In this document: one piece after another, positions 1 through 7,528 of the stretch
How the letters are laid out: every line of letters begins with the position of its first letter
How positions within the stretch are numbered: position 1 is the first letter of the stretch
Assembly (NCBI GenBank): GCA_900766895.1
Contig: CAAFXF010000131.1
Span: forward strand, 1 to 16,194
DNA length: 16,194 nucleotides
DNA from: Clostridia bacterium
Lineage (GTDB): Bacteria > Bacillota > Clostridia > Oscillospirales > Acutalibacteraceae
Direction: 5' to 3'
Translations under genes and position numbers: made by a program
Notes under the pieces: model-generated
What the model saw: only the letters and a program-made list of their open reading frames with translations
Told to the model about the DNA's origin: nothing
Databases searched by the model: none

Positions 1-30
1 GTTTATGGGGAATATGTCTATTTTTTATGC

Positions 31-69
31 AAAAAAATAAATGTTGGAGTCCCCACCCCAACATTTATT
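31..69 (-). terminator. Rho-independent terminator at the left edge
   Basis: On the minus strand a 12-bp perfect stem (AATAAATGTTGG at 36-47 paired with 58-69) closes a 10-base loop. It is followed at once by a run of T (complement of the A run at 31-37). This is a classical intrinsic terminator for leftward transcription. It lies about 85 bp beyond the stronger terminator of the [2Fe-2S] protein gene, so it either backs up that one or is the 3' end of the repeat element lying between them. Confidence 0.7.
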
Positions 70-137
70 ATAGAACCTTTGTTTTTGTATCCACTCAGTC
101 GCATAAATGCGACTGCTCCTCTTACAATAAGGGGAGC
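31..137 (-). repeat. Hairpin-rich intergenic repeat, short copy
   Basis: Read on the minus strand this stretch has consecutive stem-loops: one made of 115-124 and 128-137 (GCTCC...GGAGC arms, 10 bp with one wobble), an AGTCGCA/TGCGACT stem (97-114), then a spacer and the stem at 36-69. The order 'GCTCCC-type hairpin, second element, ACTGAGTGG' matches the start of the larger repeat at 8661-8845 (GCTCCC-type hairpin, second element, ACTGAGGGG). I therefore read both as members of one dispersed, non-coding, MITE-like family. It has no reading frame of interest. The outer boundaries are estimates. Confidence 0.5.
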
Positions 138-152
138 AAAAATTGGATAATT

Positions 153-187
153 AAACGGGAGCGCTCCTAACCGAGTGCTCCCGTTTT
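153..187 (-). terminator. Terminator after the [2Fe-2S] protein gene
   Basis: A 14-bp stem (153-166 with 173-186, AAACGGGAGC outer arm, one G.T pair) closes a 6-base loop and starts 7 bases downstream of the stop codon at 194-196. It ends in a short T run on both strands, so it could work in either direction. It marks the end of the long leftward gene run. Confidence 0.8.
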
Positions 188-193
188 ATGCTT

Positions 194-370
194 TTACTTA
201 AATTCTTCAATAAGCTCTTCAACTCTCGGCTCACAGCCACCGCAATGCGTTGATGCGCCTGTTGCCTGCTTAACTGCCTCAAGTGTGGTATTGCCTGCCT
301 CAACAGCAGCCTTGATGTCGCCTGCGGTTACGCTTCCGCAAAAGCAAATCATTTCATCCAAATCTACCAT
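194..370 (-). CDS. BFD-like [2Fe-2S]-binding small protein
   Basis: This encodes a 58-residue protein. The cysteine pattern C-x-C, 31 residues, C-x2-C (Cys9, Cys11, Cys43 and Cys46 from the chosen start) is that of the bacterioferritin-associated ferredoxin (BFD) fold, which holds one [2Fe-2S] cluster. Such small domains pass electrons or accompany FAD-dependent oxidoreductases, which also occur in this locus, but its partner cannot be read from the sequence. I chose the ATG at 368-370 because GGAGGTG (376-382) lies 5 bases upstream. A longer frame from a GTG at 397 has no such site and would begin at about the transcription start. A terminator follows directly. The family call is firm; the role is inference. 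Confidence 0.85.
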   Translation of the reverse strand: MVDLDEMICFCGSVTAGDIKAAVEAGNTTLEAVKQATGASTHCGGCEPRVEELIEEFK

Positions 371-401
371 ATTTTCACCTCCGTTGGAATTTTTCACTAA
401 T

Positions 402-445
402 ATTATACCTCAAACAGAATGAAAAAAATATATGCTATTATACCA
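402..445 (-). promoter_or_regulatory. Tandem -10 boxes before the [2Fe-2S] protein gene
   Basis: Two perfect TATAAT hexamers occur on the minus strand, at 437-442 (preceded by TGG, an extended -10) and at 402-407. Both sit in the repeated string GGTATAATA, 35 bp apart. Neither has a good TTGACA at the right distance. They suggest that the small gene can be transcribed separately from purF. Confidence 0.5.
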
Positions 446-470
446 ATAAATCACCGATTTTTTTGTGACA

Positions 471-1922
471 TTAGTCAAGCACCTGGTAATATGATGAAAA
501 ATTGTTCATCTTTTCCTCAAACTTATCCTTTGGCTGTTCGGCAGGAATATCAATAGGATAATTGCCCGTAAAACAACCGTCGCAAAAGCTCAGGGATGAT
601 TCCTTTGCCAATTTGTGTGTTGCTTCTATCGACAGATAAGCAAGGCTGTCGACGCCGATAACCTTTGCAATCTCATCAACCGAATCATACTGACAGGCAA
701 TAAGATTTTCCTGACTGTCAACATCCGTACCGAAATAGCAAGGATGCTTAAACGGCGGAGATGAAACACGCATATGCACCTCGGTTGCACCTGCCTCACG
801 CAAAAGATTAACAATTCTTGCGCAGGTAGTTCCGCGAACTATCGAATCATCAATCATAATAACCCTTTTGCCCTTAATGTTTTCCTTGATTGCATTAAGC
901 TTAATCCTTACGGCGTCCTCTCGCTGATTTTGACTTGGCTGAATAAAGCTTCTGCCGATGTATCTGTTCTTAATAAAGCCTATACCGTACGGTATACCGC
1001 TTTCGTTTGCGTAGCCGAGAGCCGCATCCAAACCACTGTCGGGCACACCGATAACAATATCTGCATCAACAGGACTTTCCTTTGCAAGAAAAGCGCCTGC
1101 TCTCATCCTTGCATGCTCCACCGACGCACCGTCAATAACGCTGTCCGGTCGGGCAAAATAAATGTATTCAAAAACGCACAATGAGCTTTTTGCACCGCAA
1201 TGTGTCTTGTTTGAATGAACACCGTCCATATCAATTGTTACAATCTCGCCCGGCAAAACATCACGCACAAAGCTTGCACCTATTGCATCCAATGCGCAGG
1301 ATTCACTGCTGACGCACCAAGCACCGTCATTTGTTTTGCCTATGCAAAGAGGCCTGAATCCGTTTGGATCACGAAATGCAATCATTTTTGTTGCTGTCAT
1401 AACTATACAGGAATATGCACCCTTAAGGTTTGGCATTGTTTTTTCAATAGCCTCCTCGGTGCTTTTGCTGTAAAGTCTGTTTGACACAATTGCGTAGGCA
1501 ATGGATTCCGTGTCGCTTGTGCCGTGAAAGATACCGCCGTTTAGCTCAAAGCTTTTTCTGATATCGGTTGCATTAACAAGATTTCCGTTATGAGCAAGGG
1601 CAAGATTACCCTTTATATGACGGATAACAAGAGGCTGAATATTGTTTATGTTCTTTCCGCCTGTGGTTGAATACCTAACATGACCGATAGCCATATTGCC
1701 CATACCCAAGCGTTCAAGCTTGTCCTTACTGAAAACATCGGGCACAAGTCCGTTGCCCTTATGGTGCAAAAACACGCCGTCATCATTTATTGCAATGCCA
1801 CAGCTTTCCTGCCCCCTATGCTGAAGGGCATAAAGAGCTAAATATACCGACTGAGCAACATAGGAGGTTTTGTTTTCAAAAATACCGAAAACACCGCATT
1901 CCTCGTGTAAACTGTTAAACAT
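471..1922 (-). CDS. purF: Amidophosphoribosyltransferase (glutamine PRPP amidotransferase)
   Basis: This enzyme makes 5-phosphoribosylamine from PRPP and glutamine, the first committed step of purine synthesis in the cytoplasm. The protein has 483 residues, close to the B. subtilis type. A short propeptide precedes Cys9 (EECGVFG), which would be the N-terminal nucleophile after cleavage. The class II glutaminase motifs follow: HVRYSTTG near 81, HNGN at 111-114 and Asp137. The phosphoribosyltransferase half carries the PRPP loop VIMIDDSIVRGTT (354-366). Cys249, Cys395, Cys447 and Cys450 match the four ligands of the oxygen-sensitive [4Fe-4S] cluster of the Bacillus-type enzyme. AGGAGG lies just before the ATG. 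The gene starts 21 bp after pyrG, so the two are probably co-transcribed. Other pur genes are not in the window. Confidence 0.97.
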   Translation of the reverse strand: MFNSLHEECGVFGIFENKTSYVAQSVYLALYALQHRGQESCGIAINDDGVFLHHKGNGLVPDVFSKDKLERLGMGNMAIGHVRYSTTGGKNINNIQPLVIRHIKGNLALAHNGNLVNATDIRKSFELNGGIFHGTSDTESIAYAIVSNRLYSKSTEEAIEKTMPNLKGAYSCIVMTATKMIAFRDPNGFRPLCIGKTNDGAWCVSSESCALDAIGASFVRDVLPGEIVTIDMDGVHSNKTHCGAKSSLCVFEYIYFARPDSVIDGASVEHARMRAGAFLAKESPVDADIVIGVPDSGLDAALGYANESGIPYGIGFIKNRYIGRSFIQPSQNQREDAVRIKLNAIKENIKGKRVIMIDDSIVRGTTCARIVNLLREAGATEVHMRVSSPPFKHPCYFGTDVDSQENLIACQYDSVDEIAKVIGVDSLAYLSIEATHKLAKESSLSFCDGCFTGNYPIDIPAEQPKDKFEEKMNNFSSYYQVLD

Positions 1923-1943
1923 AGCTGTCCTCCTGTAATAAGC

Positions 1944-3557
1944 TTACCTTCTTGACCTGTTGTATTTCAATGCCGCAGTTACAAAGCCACGGAACAACGG
2001 ATGCGGTCTGTTAGGTCGCGACTTAAATTCCGGGTGGAACTGACCTGCAACAAACCACGGATGCTCCGGGATTTCTATCATTTCAACAATATGGTCATCA
2101 GGGCTTGTGCCTGCAAAAATCATTCCGCCCTCAAGAAGCCTGTCACGGTAATCGTTATTAACCTCGTATCTGTGACGGTGACGCTCGTAAATTGTTTCCT
2201 CGCCATACAGCTCATAAGCCTTTGAGCTTTCATTAAGCTTGCACGGATATTCGCCCAAGCGCAATGTTCCGCCAAGGTCTGTAATGCTTTTCTTCTCAGG
2301 CAAAATATCAATAACGGGGTAGCTTGTATCAGGATTGATTTCGGCAGAGTTTGCACCCTCAAGCCCAAGCACATTTCTTGCAAACTCGATAATGGCAATC
2401 TGCATACCAAGGCAAATTCCAAGATAAGGAATGTCGTGAGTTCTTGCATAATTACAGGCCAAAATCTTGCCCTCAATGCCGCGAGAGCCAAATCCGCCGG
2501 GCACAAGAACACCGTCAACATCACAAAAGATTTCATCAAGATCAGCACCGTCTGCCTCAAGGCTTTCACTGTCTATCCAGTTAATGTCAACCTTGCTTCG
2601 TGTGTCTATACCGCCGTGCTTCAACGCCTCATTAACCGAAATATAGCTGTCGTGAAGCTCAACGTACTTGCCAACCATTGCAATCTTAACCGTTTGCTGA
2701 GGATTGCGAAGTGCATCAAGCATACATTCCCAATCACTCAAATCCTGCTCCGGTGCATCTATACCGAGCTTTTTGAGCACAACCTCGTCCATATGCTGTT
2801 CCTTTAACATCATAGGAACGGCATAAAGAATGTCGCAATTATTGTTTTCAATAACGCAATCAACACCCACATTACAGAATAGTGATATTTTTCTTTTTAT
2901 ATCATTTGTTAAAGGATGCTCGGTACGGCACACAATAATATCCGGCTGAATACCGATTGAAAGCATTTCCTTAACAGAGTGCTGGGTGGGCTTTGATTTC
3001 AGCTCGTCGCTTGCGGCAAGATACGGCACAAGAGTTACATGAATGAAAACACAGTTTTCTCTGCCTACATCAACGGAATACTGCCTGATTGCCTCAAGGA
3101 AGGGTTGTGACTCAATATCACCGATTGTTCCGCCGATTTCTACAAGACAAACATCTGCACCGCAATCTGCATTTTTGCGTATGGTCTTTTTTATTTCATT
3201 GGTTACGTGAGGGATAATCTGTATTGTCTGTCCGCCGTAAACACCCTTACGCTCGTCGGAAATAACATTCCAATAAACTCTGCCTGATGTCAGGTTTGAA
3301 TTCTGCGAAAGTGACTCGTCAATAAATCTCTCGTAATGACCTAAATCAAGGTCGGTTTCTGCACCGTCGTCTGTTACAAAAACCTCACCGTGCTGAACCG
3401 GGTTCATAGTGCCCGGATCAACATTAAGATACGGATCAAGTTTTTGTGCAGTTACCTTTAAGCCTCTTGCCTTTAGCAATCTGCCAAGCGACGCAGCGGT
3501 TATACCCTTTCCCAAACCGGATACAACACCGCCGGTTACAAATACATATTTTGTCAT
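1944..3557 (-). CDS. pyrG: CTP synthase
   Basis: CTP synthase aminates UTP to CTP using ATP and ammonia taken from glutamine. The protein has 537 residues, a normal length. The N-terminal synthetase domain opens with the nucleotide loop GGVVSGLGKG (9-18) and contains the conserved segments around 40-75 and 138-150 (VEIGGTIGD). The class I glutamine amidotransferase domain from about 290 has the oxyanion region PGGFGSRG, the nucleophile Cys382 in GICLGMQ, and His508 and Glu510 in GQFHPEF. AAGGAG lies shortly before the ATG, overlapping the end of the GXGXG subunit gene, with only 14 bp between the genes. It thus sits in the same leftward run as the glutamate synthase genes and purF, linking pyrimidine synthesis to glutamine supply. 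Confidence 0.98.
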   Translation of the reverse strand: MTKYVFVTGGVVSGLGKGITAASLGRLLKARGLKVTAQKLDPYLNVDPGTMNPVQHGEVFVTDDGAETDLDLGHYERFIDESLSQNSNLTSGRVYWNVISDERKGVYGGQTIQIIPHVTNEIKKTIRKNADCGADVCLVEIGGTIGDIESQPFLEAIRQYSVDVGRENCVFIHVTLVPYLAASDELKSKPTQHSVKEMLSIGIQPDIIVCRTEHPLTNDIKRKISLFCNVGVDCVIENNNCDILYAVPMMLKEQHMDEVVLKKLGIDAPEQDLSDWECMLDALRNPQQTVKIAMVGKYVELHDSYISVNEALKHGGIDTRSKVDINWIDSESLEADGADLDEIFCDVDGVLVPGGFGSRGIEGKILACNYARTHDIPYLGICLGMQIAIIEFARNVLGLEGANSAEINPDTSYPVIDILPEKKSITDLGGTLRLGEYPCKLNESSKAYELYGEETIYERHRHRYEVNNDYRDRLLEGGMIFAGTSPDDHIVEMIEIPEHPWFVAGQFHPEFKSRPNRPHPLFRGFVTAALKYNRSRR

Positions 3558-3571
3558 AATTTCCCTCTCCT

Positions 3572-4303
3572 TTAATTTGGCGTATACAGGTTTGCATAAG
3601 GTCTTGATGTTGCAGGAACAAGCTTTTTGAACGGCTTTGACATAATTTCATCATAGCTTACATCAAAATGCTTGCAATACCTTTTTACATAAGCCTTTAG
3701 CTCCCTTTCATCCTCCTCGTTTAGTTTTTCAACCTTAATATTATCGCTTAGATTTTCCTTTGGAAATGCACCGCGAACAAAAATTTTGCCCCCGTGCATA
3801 CCGCTTGCGCAGTGAGAGCCGAACAGCTTTTCACCGCGCTTCATATTCAATCCCAAAAGAACGATGGTTCCGCCTGCCATATATTCACCGAGAAACGAGC
3901 CTGCATTTTGACCGATAACCAAAACAGGTCGCATTTCTCTGAATTCCTTCATATGAATACCGCCGCGGCAGGCAACATTATCCTTGATGTAAATTTGACC
4001 GTCACGCATACCGTAGCCCATAGCGTCTCCGCTATGACCGTGAACAACGATCTCTCCGCCGTTCATTGTGTTGCCGACGGCATCCTGGCAGTTGCCGTAA
4101 ACAACAACCCTGCCACCGTTAAGATAGCAAGCCATATCGTTACCCGGGGTTCCGTACAACTCAATTGTCTTGCCCGTATCAAGTGCACAGCCTATATATC
4201 GCTGACCGTTAACATCCTTAACAGTGCATTTGTTGCTCTTTTTGAGGGCTGTCTTGATTTCGTCATTTACTTCCTCATATCGTCTAAGTCCTGCTTCAAT
4301 CAT
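3572..4303 (-). CDS. Glutamate synthase GXGXG (beta-helix) subunit
   Basis: This 243-residue protein corresponds to the C-terminal GXGXG domain of the bacterial large subunit (GltB), here a free-standing polypeptide. From about residue 55 to 180 it shows repeated short turns rich in Gly at regular spacing (GGRVVVYG, GGEIVVHG, DGQIYIKD, GGTIVLLG, GGKIFVRG), the signature of the right-handed beta-helix. In glutamate synthase this domain is structural and borders the ammonia tunnel between the glutaminase and FMN sites. The ATG overlaps the TGA of the upstream oxidoreductase (ATGA), and GGGGG precedes it, so translation is probably coupled. A similar domain occurs in formylmethanofuran dehydrogenase subunit C, but the neighbours make glutamate synthase the clear choice. 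Confidence 0.93.
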   Translation of the reverse strand: MIEAGLRRYEEVNDEIKTALKKSNKCTVKDVNGQRYIGCALDTGKTIELYGTPGNDMACYLNGGRVVVYGNCQDAVGNTMNGGEIVVHGHSGDAMGYGMRDGQIYIKDNVACRGGIHMKEFREMRPVLVIGQNAGSFLGEYMAGGTIVLLGLNMKRGEKLFGSHCASGMHGGKIFVRGAFPKENLSDNIKVEKLNEEDERELKAYVKRYCKHFDVSYDEIMSKPFKKLVPATSRPYANLYTPN

Positions 4304-5574
4304 AATCTAACCCCCTGTTCGCTTCCGGTAAGCTTTGTTGTTCTTGTGGCTTTGTCAAACATAAGCAGGCTTGGATTATCCATAATATCACCCTGAACAG
4401 TATCAAGGTCAACCCTGTTTGAAATAAGGCTTGTGTAAATACCTGCATTAGTGCTTGAATTTATAAGCACAAAGCCAACCAGCCTGTTTCCTTCAAAAAT
4501 CAAGCGCTTATATTCGTCGCCGTTAATCCTTACCTTATCGGTGTACTTTTCACCCGATGCATTAATCAAACCGCAGGTGCAAATTCTAAAGCCATAAAAA
4601 TCTATTGCGTTTACCGAATATGATTTTTCAATTTTCTCTGCTCCGCCTGACATTTGCGAGCCTGCAACAATTCCCTGCTCAACCGCATTTGGCCAAAGTG
4701 CAATTATTTTACTTGAGCCGTCAAGCATATCCCTTGAAACACAGCAATCTCCGCAGGCATATATATCTTTATTGCTTGTTTGCATGGTTGCCGTATCGGT
4801 AATAATGCCTCTGTTAACCTCAAGCCCTGCATTTTCTGCAAGTGATGTTTCGGGTCTAACTCCGACGGCAACAACAAGCAGGTCGCATTTTAATTCTCTT
4901 CCGCTTTTAAGGATTACAGATTTTATCCTCTTTCCGCTTGATTTTGCCTCAACGATAGTGTCCTCTAAATGAAATTTTATTCCGCCCTCTTTTTCAATAT
5001 ATTTCTTTACACTCTTGGCGGATTTTTCATCAAGTATTGACGGAAGGATACGCGGTGCAAACTCAATAACATCAACACTTTTGCACACCTTTGACAAGCC
5101 CTCAGCCGCCTTCATTCCTATAAGACCGCCGCCGATTACTACCGCCCTTGTGTCCTTGTTTGCATATTCCTTAACAGCCTTTGCCGATGCAAAATCAAGG
5201 AAGGTAAACACATTTTCCTTTTTGTCAACATTTTTCATTGGAGGAATAAACGGCTTTGAACCGGTTGCAAGGCACAGCTTATCGTACGGATAGCTTTTTC
5301 TGCCTGCCTTAACAAGCTTTTTTTCGGTATCAATAGCCTTAACCTCTGCTCCTGTTACAACATTTATGCTGTTTGACTTGTAAAATCTCGGCTTACGAAG
5401 GAGCATATCGCTTTGTGTTACCTTACCCTTTAGGTAATAGCTGATTGACGGGCGGGAATAAGGCAAATAATCCTCTCTTGTGATGATTGTAATTTCGCCC
5501 TTTGCGTCATTTTTTCTTATGCTTTCAGCAGTTGCAAGTCCTGCTGCAGAGGCACCTATGATAACATATTTCAT
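4300..5574 (-). CDS. FAD/NAD(P)-dependent pyridine nucleotide-disulfide family oxidoreductase
   Basis: The protein has 424 residues. It has an N-terminal FAD-binding motif GASAAG (7-12), a second Rossmann motif GGGLIG (148-153) followed by an acidic strand end (VIEFAPR), and the second FAD motif IYACGDC (271-277), so it resembles rubredoxin reductase and the FAD part of nitrite reductase NirB. It has no redox-active CxxxxC disulfide pair near the FAD site. Placed between the four-cluster ferredoxin and the GXGXG subunit of a split glutamate synthase, it most likely moves electrons between NAD(P)H and the ferredoxin to feed the FMN subunit; that role is inferred. The start overlaps the ferredoxin stop (TAATG) with GGAGGTG upstream; its end overlaps the next start by 4 bases. 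Confidence 0.88.
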   Translation of the reverse strand: MKYVIIGASAAGLATAESIRKNDAKGEITIITREDYLPYSRPSISYYLKGKVTQSDMLLRKPRFYKSNSINVVTGAEVKAIDTEKKLVKAGRKSYPYDKLCLATGSKPFIPPMKNVDKKENVFTFLDFASAKAVKEYANKDTRAVVIGGGLIGMKAAEGLSKVCKSVDVIEFAPRILPSILDEKSAKSVKKYIEKEGGIKFHLEDTIVEAKSSGKRIKSVILKSGRELKCDLLVVAVGVRPETSLAENAGLEVNRGIITDTATMQTSNKDIYACGDCCVSRDMLDGSSKIIALWPNAVEQGIVAGSQMSGGAEKIEKSYSVNAIDFYGFRICTCGLINASGEKYTDKVRINGDEYKRLIFEGNRLVGFVLINSSTNAGIYTSLISNRVDLDTVQGDIMDNPSLLMFDKATRTTKLTGSEQGVRL

Positions 5575-6014
5575 TACTCGGCACCTCCAACCTCAAGATA
5601 TACAAGAGCCCTGTTAGGACAATTCTTAACGCAGGCAGGAATATCCTCGCCCTGACACAAATCGCACTTAACTGCATATGTACCTGTTTTTATACAGCCT
5701 ATCGGGCAAACGGCAAGGCAGGTCATACAACCTATGCATTTATCCTCATCAACCGAAACAATACCCGTTTTGGCATCCTTATGCATAGCACCGGTAATGC
5801 ACGCCTTAACGCATGCCGGATCGTCACAATGACGGCAGTTGACAGCAACCGAGCCATCTCTGTCGCCGTAAACAGTTACTCTTGATATAGGAGCAGGCTC
5901 CTCATATTTATTTGCCTTTAGCACATCCTTTGATTTTGAATGAGCTGTTTTGCAGTACACCTCACACAGACGGCAGTTAACGCACAGCTCTTCTCTTGCA
6001 AAAACCTTTTTCAT
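5574..6014 (-). CDS. Four-cluster 4Fe-4S ferredoxin subunit (HycB/DmsB-like)
   Basis: This 146-residue protein has sixteen cysteines in four ferredoxin groups: 11/14/17/21, 60/63/68/72, 93/96/99/103 and 117/120/128/132. The order of CxxCxxCxxxC and CxxCxxxxC groups is that of the polyferredoxin electron-transfer subunits of the DmsB/HycB/CooF kind, so up to four [4Fe-4S] clusters are expected. It has no signal peptide and should be cytoplasmic. It starts 11 bp after the FMN subunit gene, with GGGGGT as binding site, and its stop overlaps the oxidoreductase start. I infer that it carries electrons between that FAD protein and the FMN subunit of glutamate synthase. The family call is firm; the partner assignment rests on context. 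Confidence 0.9.
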   Translation of the reverse strand: MKKVFAREELCVNCRLCEVYCKTAHSKSKDVLKANKYEEPAPISRVTVYGDRDGSVAVNCRHCDDPACVKACITGAMHKDAKTGIVSVDEDKCIGCMTCLAVCPIGCIKTGTYAVKCDLCQGEDIPACVKNCPNRALVYLEVGGAE

Positions 6015-6025
6015 ATAACTACCCC

Positions 6026-7528
6026 CTATTCGCCTGCATGCTTAATGCCGAGAATTTCAAGCTCCTTTTCGGTAAGACCTATGCCGCGAAGCATAAGCCT
6101 ATTGCCGCGAAGCGAGTCGATTGAGTTGATACCCATACCGCCCATAATTTCCTTGATTTCATGATTCCAGGCATTAATAAGATTTTCTACTCGTTGGTGA
6201 GCAATCTCGGGATTCAATCTTTTTGTCAAATCCGGTCTTTGAGTTGCAATGCCCCAATTACATTTACCTGTGTTACAGGTTTGGCACATATGACAGCCGA
6301 TTGCAATAAGCGGAGCCGATGCAACATAGCAGGCATCTGCGCCAAGTGCAATAGCCTTAACTATATCGCTCGAGCAACGGAATGAGCCTGCCGCAACAAG
6401 AGATACCGTTGAACGAATACCCTCATCACGAAGCCTTTGGTCAGCTGCTGCAAGAGCCAATTCAATAGGAATACCCACATTGTCACGAATACGTGTAGGT
6501 GCGGCACCCGTACCGCCTCTGAAGCCGTCAATAACCACAATATCGGCACCCGCACGTGCACATCCGGAAGCAATAGCGGCAACATTATGCACAGCCGCAA
6601 TTTTAACCGAAACAGGCTTTTTGCCGTCGGTTGCCTGCTTTAAGCTCCAAATGAGCTGACGCAAATCCTCAATAGAATAAATGTCATGGTGCGGTGCAGG
6701 AGAAATAGCATCCGAGCCCTCCGGAATCATACGGGCATTTGATACCTCAACATTTACTTTTTCGCCCGGCAGGTGACCGCCGATACCCGGCTTTGCACCC
6801 TGACCGATTTTAATTTCAATAAACTTTGAATTGTTAAGATAACCCTTGTGAACGCCGAATCTACCTGATGCAACCTGAACAACCGCATAGTCGCCGTAAT
6901 CATTAAGATCGGTATGCAAGCCGCCCTCACCCGTATTAAACAGTGTGCCGAGATTTTTAGCGGCCATGGCAAGCGACTTTTGGGCATTAAGGCTGATTGA
7001 GCCAAAGCTCATTGCAGAAAACATAATAGGTGTTTCTATCATAACCTGAGGAGGCATTTTTGTAACGGATTTGCCTCTTTTTTCTACCTCTAATCTGTCA
7101 GGCTTGCGTCCCAAAATTGTTCTGATTTCCATTGGCTCACGCAACGGGTCAATAGACGGGTTGGTTACCTGTGATGCGTTGAGCAAAATCTTATCCCAAT
7201 AAATAGGGTAAGGCTTTGGGTTACCCATAGCGGAAAGCAGGGTTGAGCCGGTATTTGCCTGACGGCAAATTTCCTGCTGATAGCTTGCAGTCCAGTTTGC
7301 ATTGTCACGGTAATCGCAAACATACTTTTCGATTCGCAGTGCTCCTGTCGGACAGAGGTCAACACATCTGTGACAGGCAACACAGGTGCTTGAATTTGCC
7401 AAAACGGTTTTGCCGTCATCTGCAAAATAGTGACACTCATTTGCACACTGACGAACACAGCAACCGCAGTTAATGCACAAGTCCTTATCACGAACTACCG
7501 TAAACCTTCTTGGAATGTAGTTTATCAT
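6026..7528 (-). CDS. Glutamate synthase FMN subunit with N-terminal ferredoxin domain (archaeal type)
   Basis: This is the catalytic core of glutamate synthase: it converts 2-oxoglutarate and channelled ammonia to glutamate on FMN. The 500-residue protein starts with two [4Fe-4S] motifs (Cys18/21/24/28 and Cys49/52/55/59), then the FMN-binding barrel of the GltS family. Recognisable segments are GEGGLHTD, GQGAKPGIGGHLPG and GFRGGTGAAP. Near the C terminus CHMCQTCNTGKC (412-423) contains the C-x5-C-x4-C pattern that binds the [3Fe-4S] cluster in classical enzymes, plus one extra Cys. The usual bacterial enzyme has these parts in one chain of about 1500 residues. Here the glutaminase and GXGXG parts are separate genes, as in archaea and many anaerobes. 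The ATG overlaps the stop of the glutaminase gene (TAATG), with GAGGAGG inside that gene's end. Confidence 0.95.
   Translation of the reverse strand: MINYIPRRFTVVRDKDLCINCGCCVRQCANECHYFADDGKTVLANSSTCVACHRCVDLCPTGALRIEKYVCDYRDNANWTASYQQEICRQANTGSTLLSAMGNPKPYPIYWDKILLNASQVTNPSIDPLREPMEIRTILGRKPDRLEVEKRGKSVTKMPPQVMIETPIMFSAMSFGSISLNAQKSLAMAAKNLGTLFNTGEGGLHTDLNDYGDYAVVQVASGRFGVHKGYLNNSKFIEIKIGQGAKPGIGGHLPGEKVNVEVSNARMIPEGSDAISPAPHHDIYSIEDLRQLIWSLKQATDGKKPVSVKIAAVHNVAAIASGCARAGADIVVIDGFRGGTGAAPTRIRDNVGIPIELALAAADQRLRDEGIRSTVSLVAAGSFRCSSDIVKAIALGADACYVASAPLIAIGCHMCQTCNTGKCNWGIATQRPDLTKRLNPEIAHQRVENLINAWNHEIKEIMGGMGINSIDSLRGNRLMLRGIGLTEKELEILGIKHAGE

Noticed and set aside
371..397. Longer start (GTG at 397) for the [2Fe-2S] protein
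   Set aside because: No ribosome binding site, and it lies at the predicted transcription start of the nearest -10 box; the ATG at 370 has GGAGGTG at ideal spacing.
449..461. Small hairpin after purF as a terminator
   Set aside because: The stem is only 5 bp and there is no T run on the leftward strand.
774..1484. Plus-strand open frames opposite purF
   Set aside because: They are opposite strand of a well-conserved gene, with cysteine-rich, low-complexity translations and no binding sites or family motifs.
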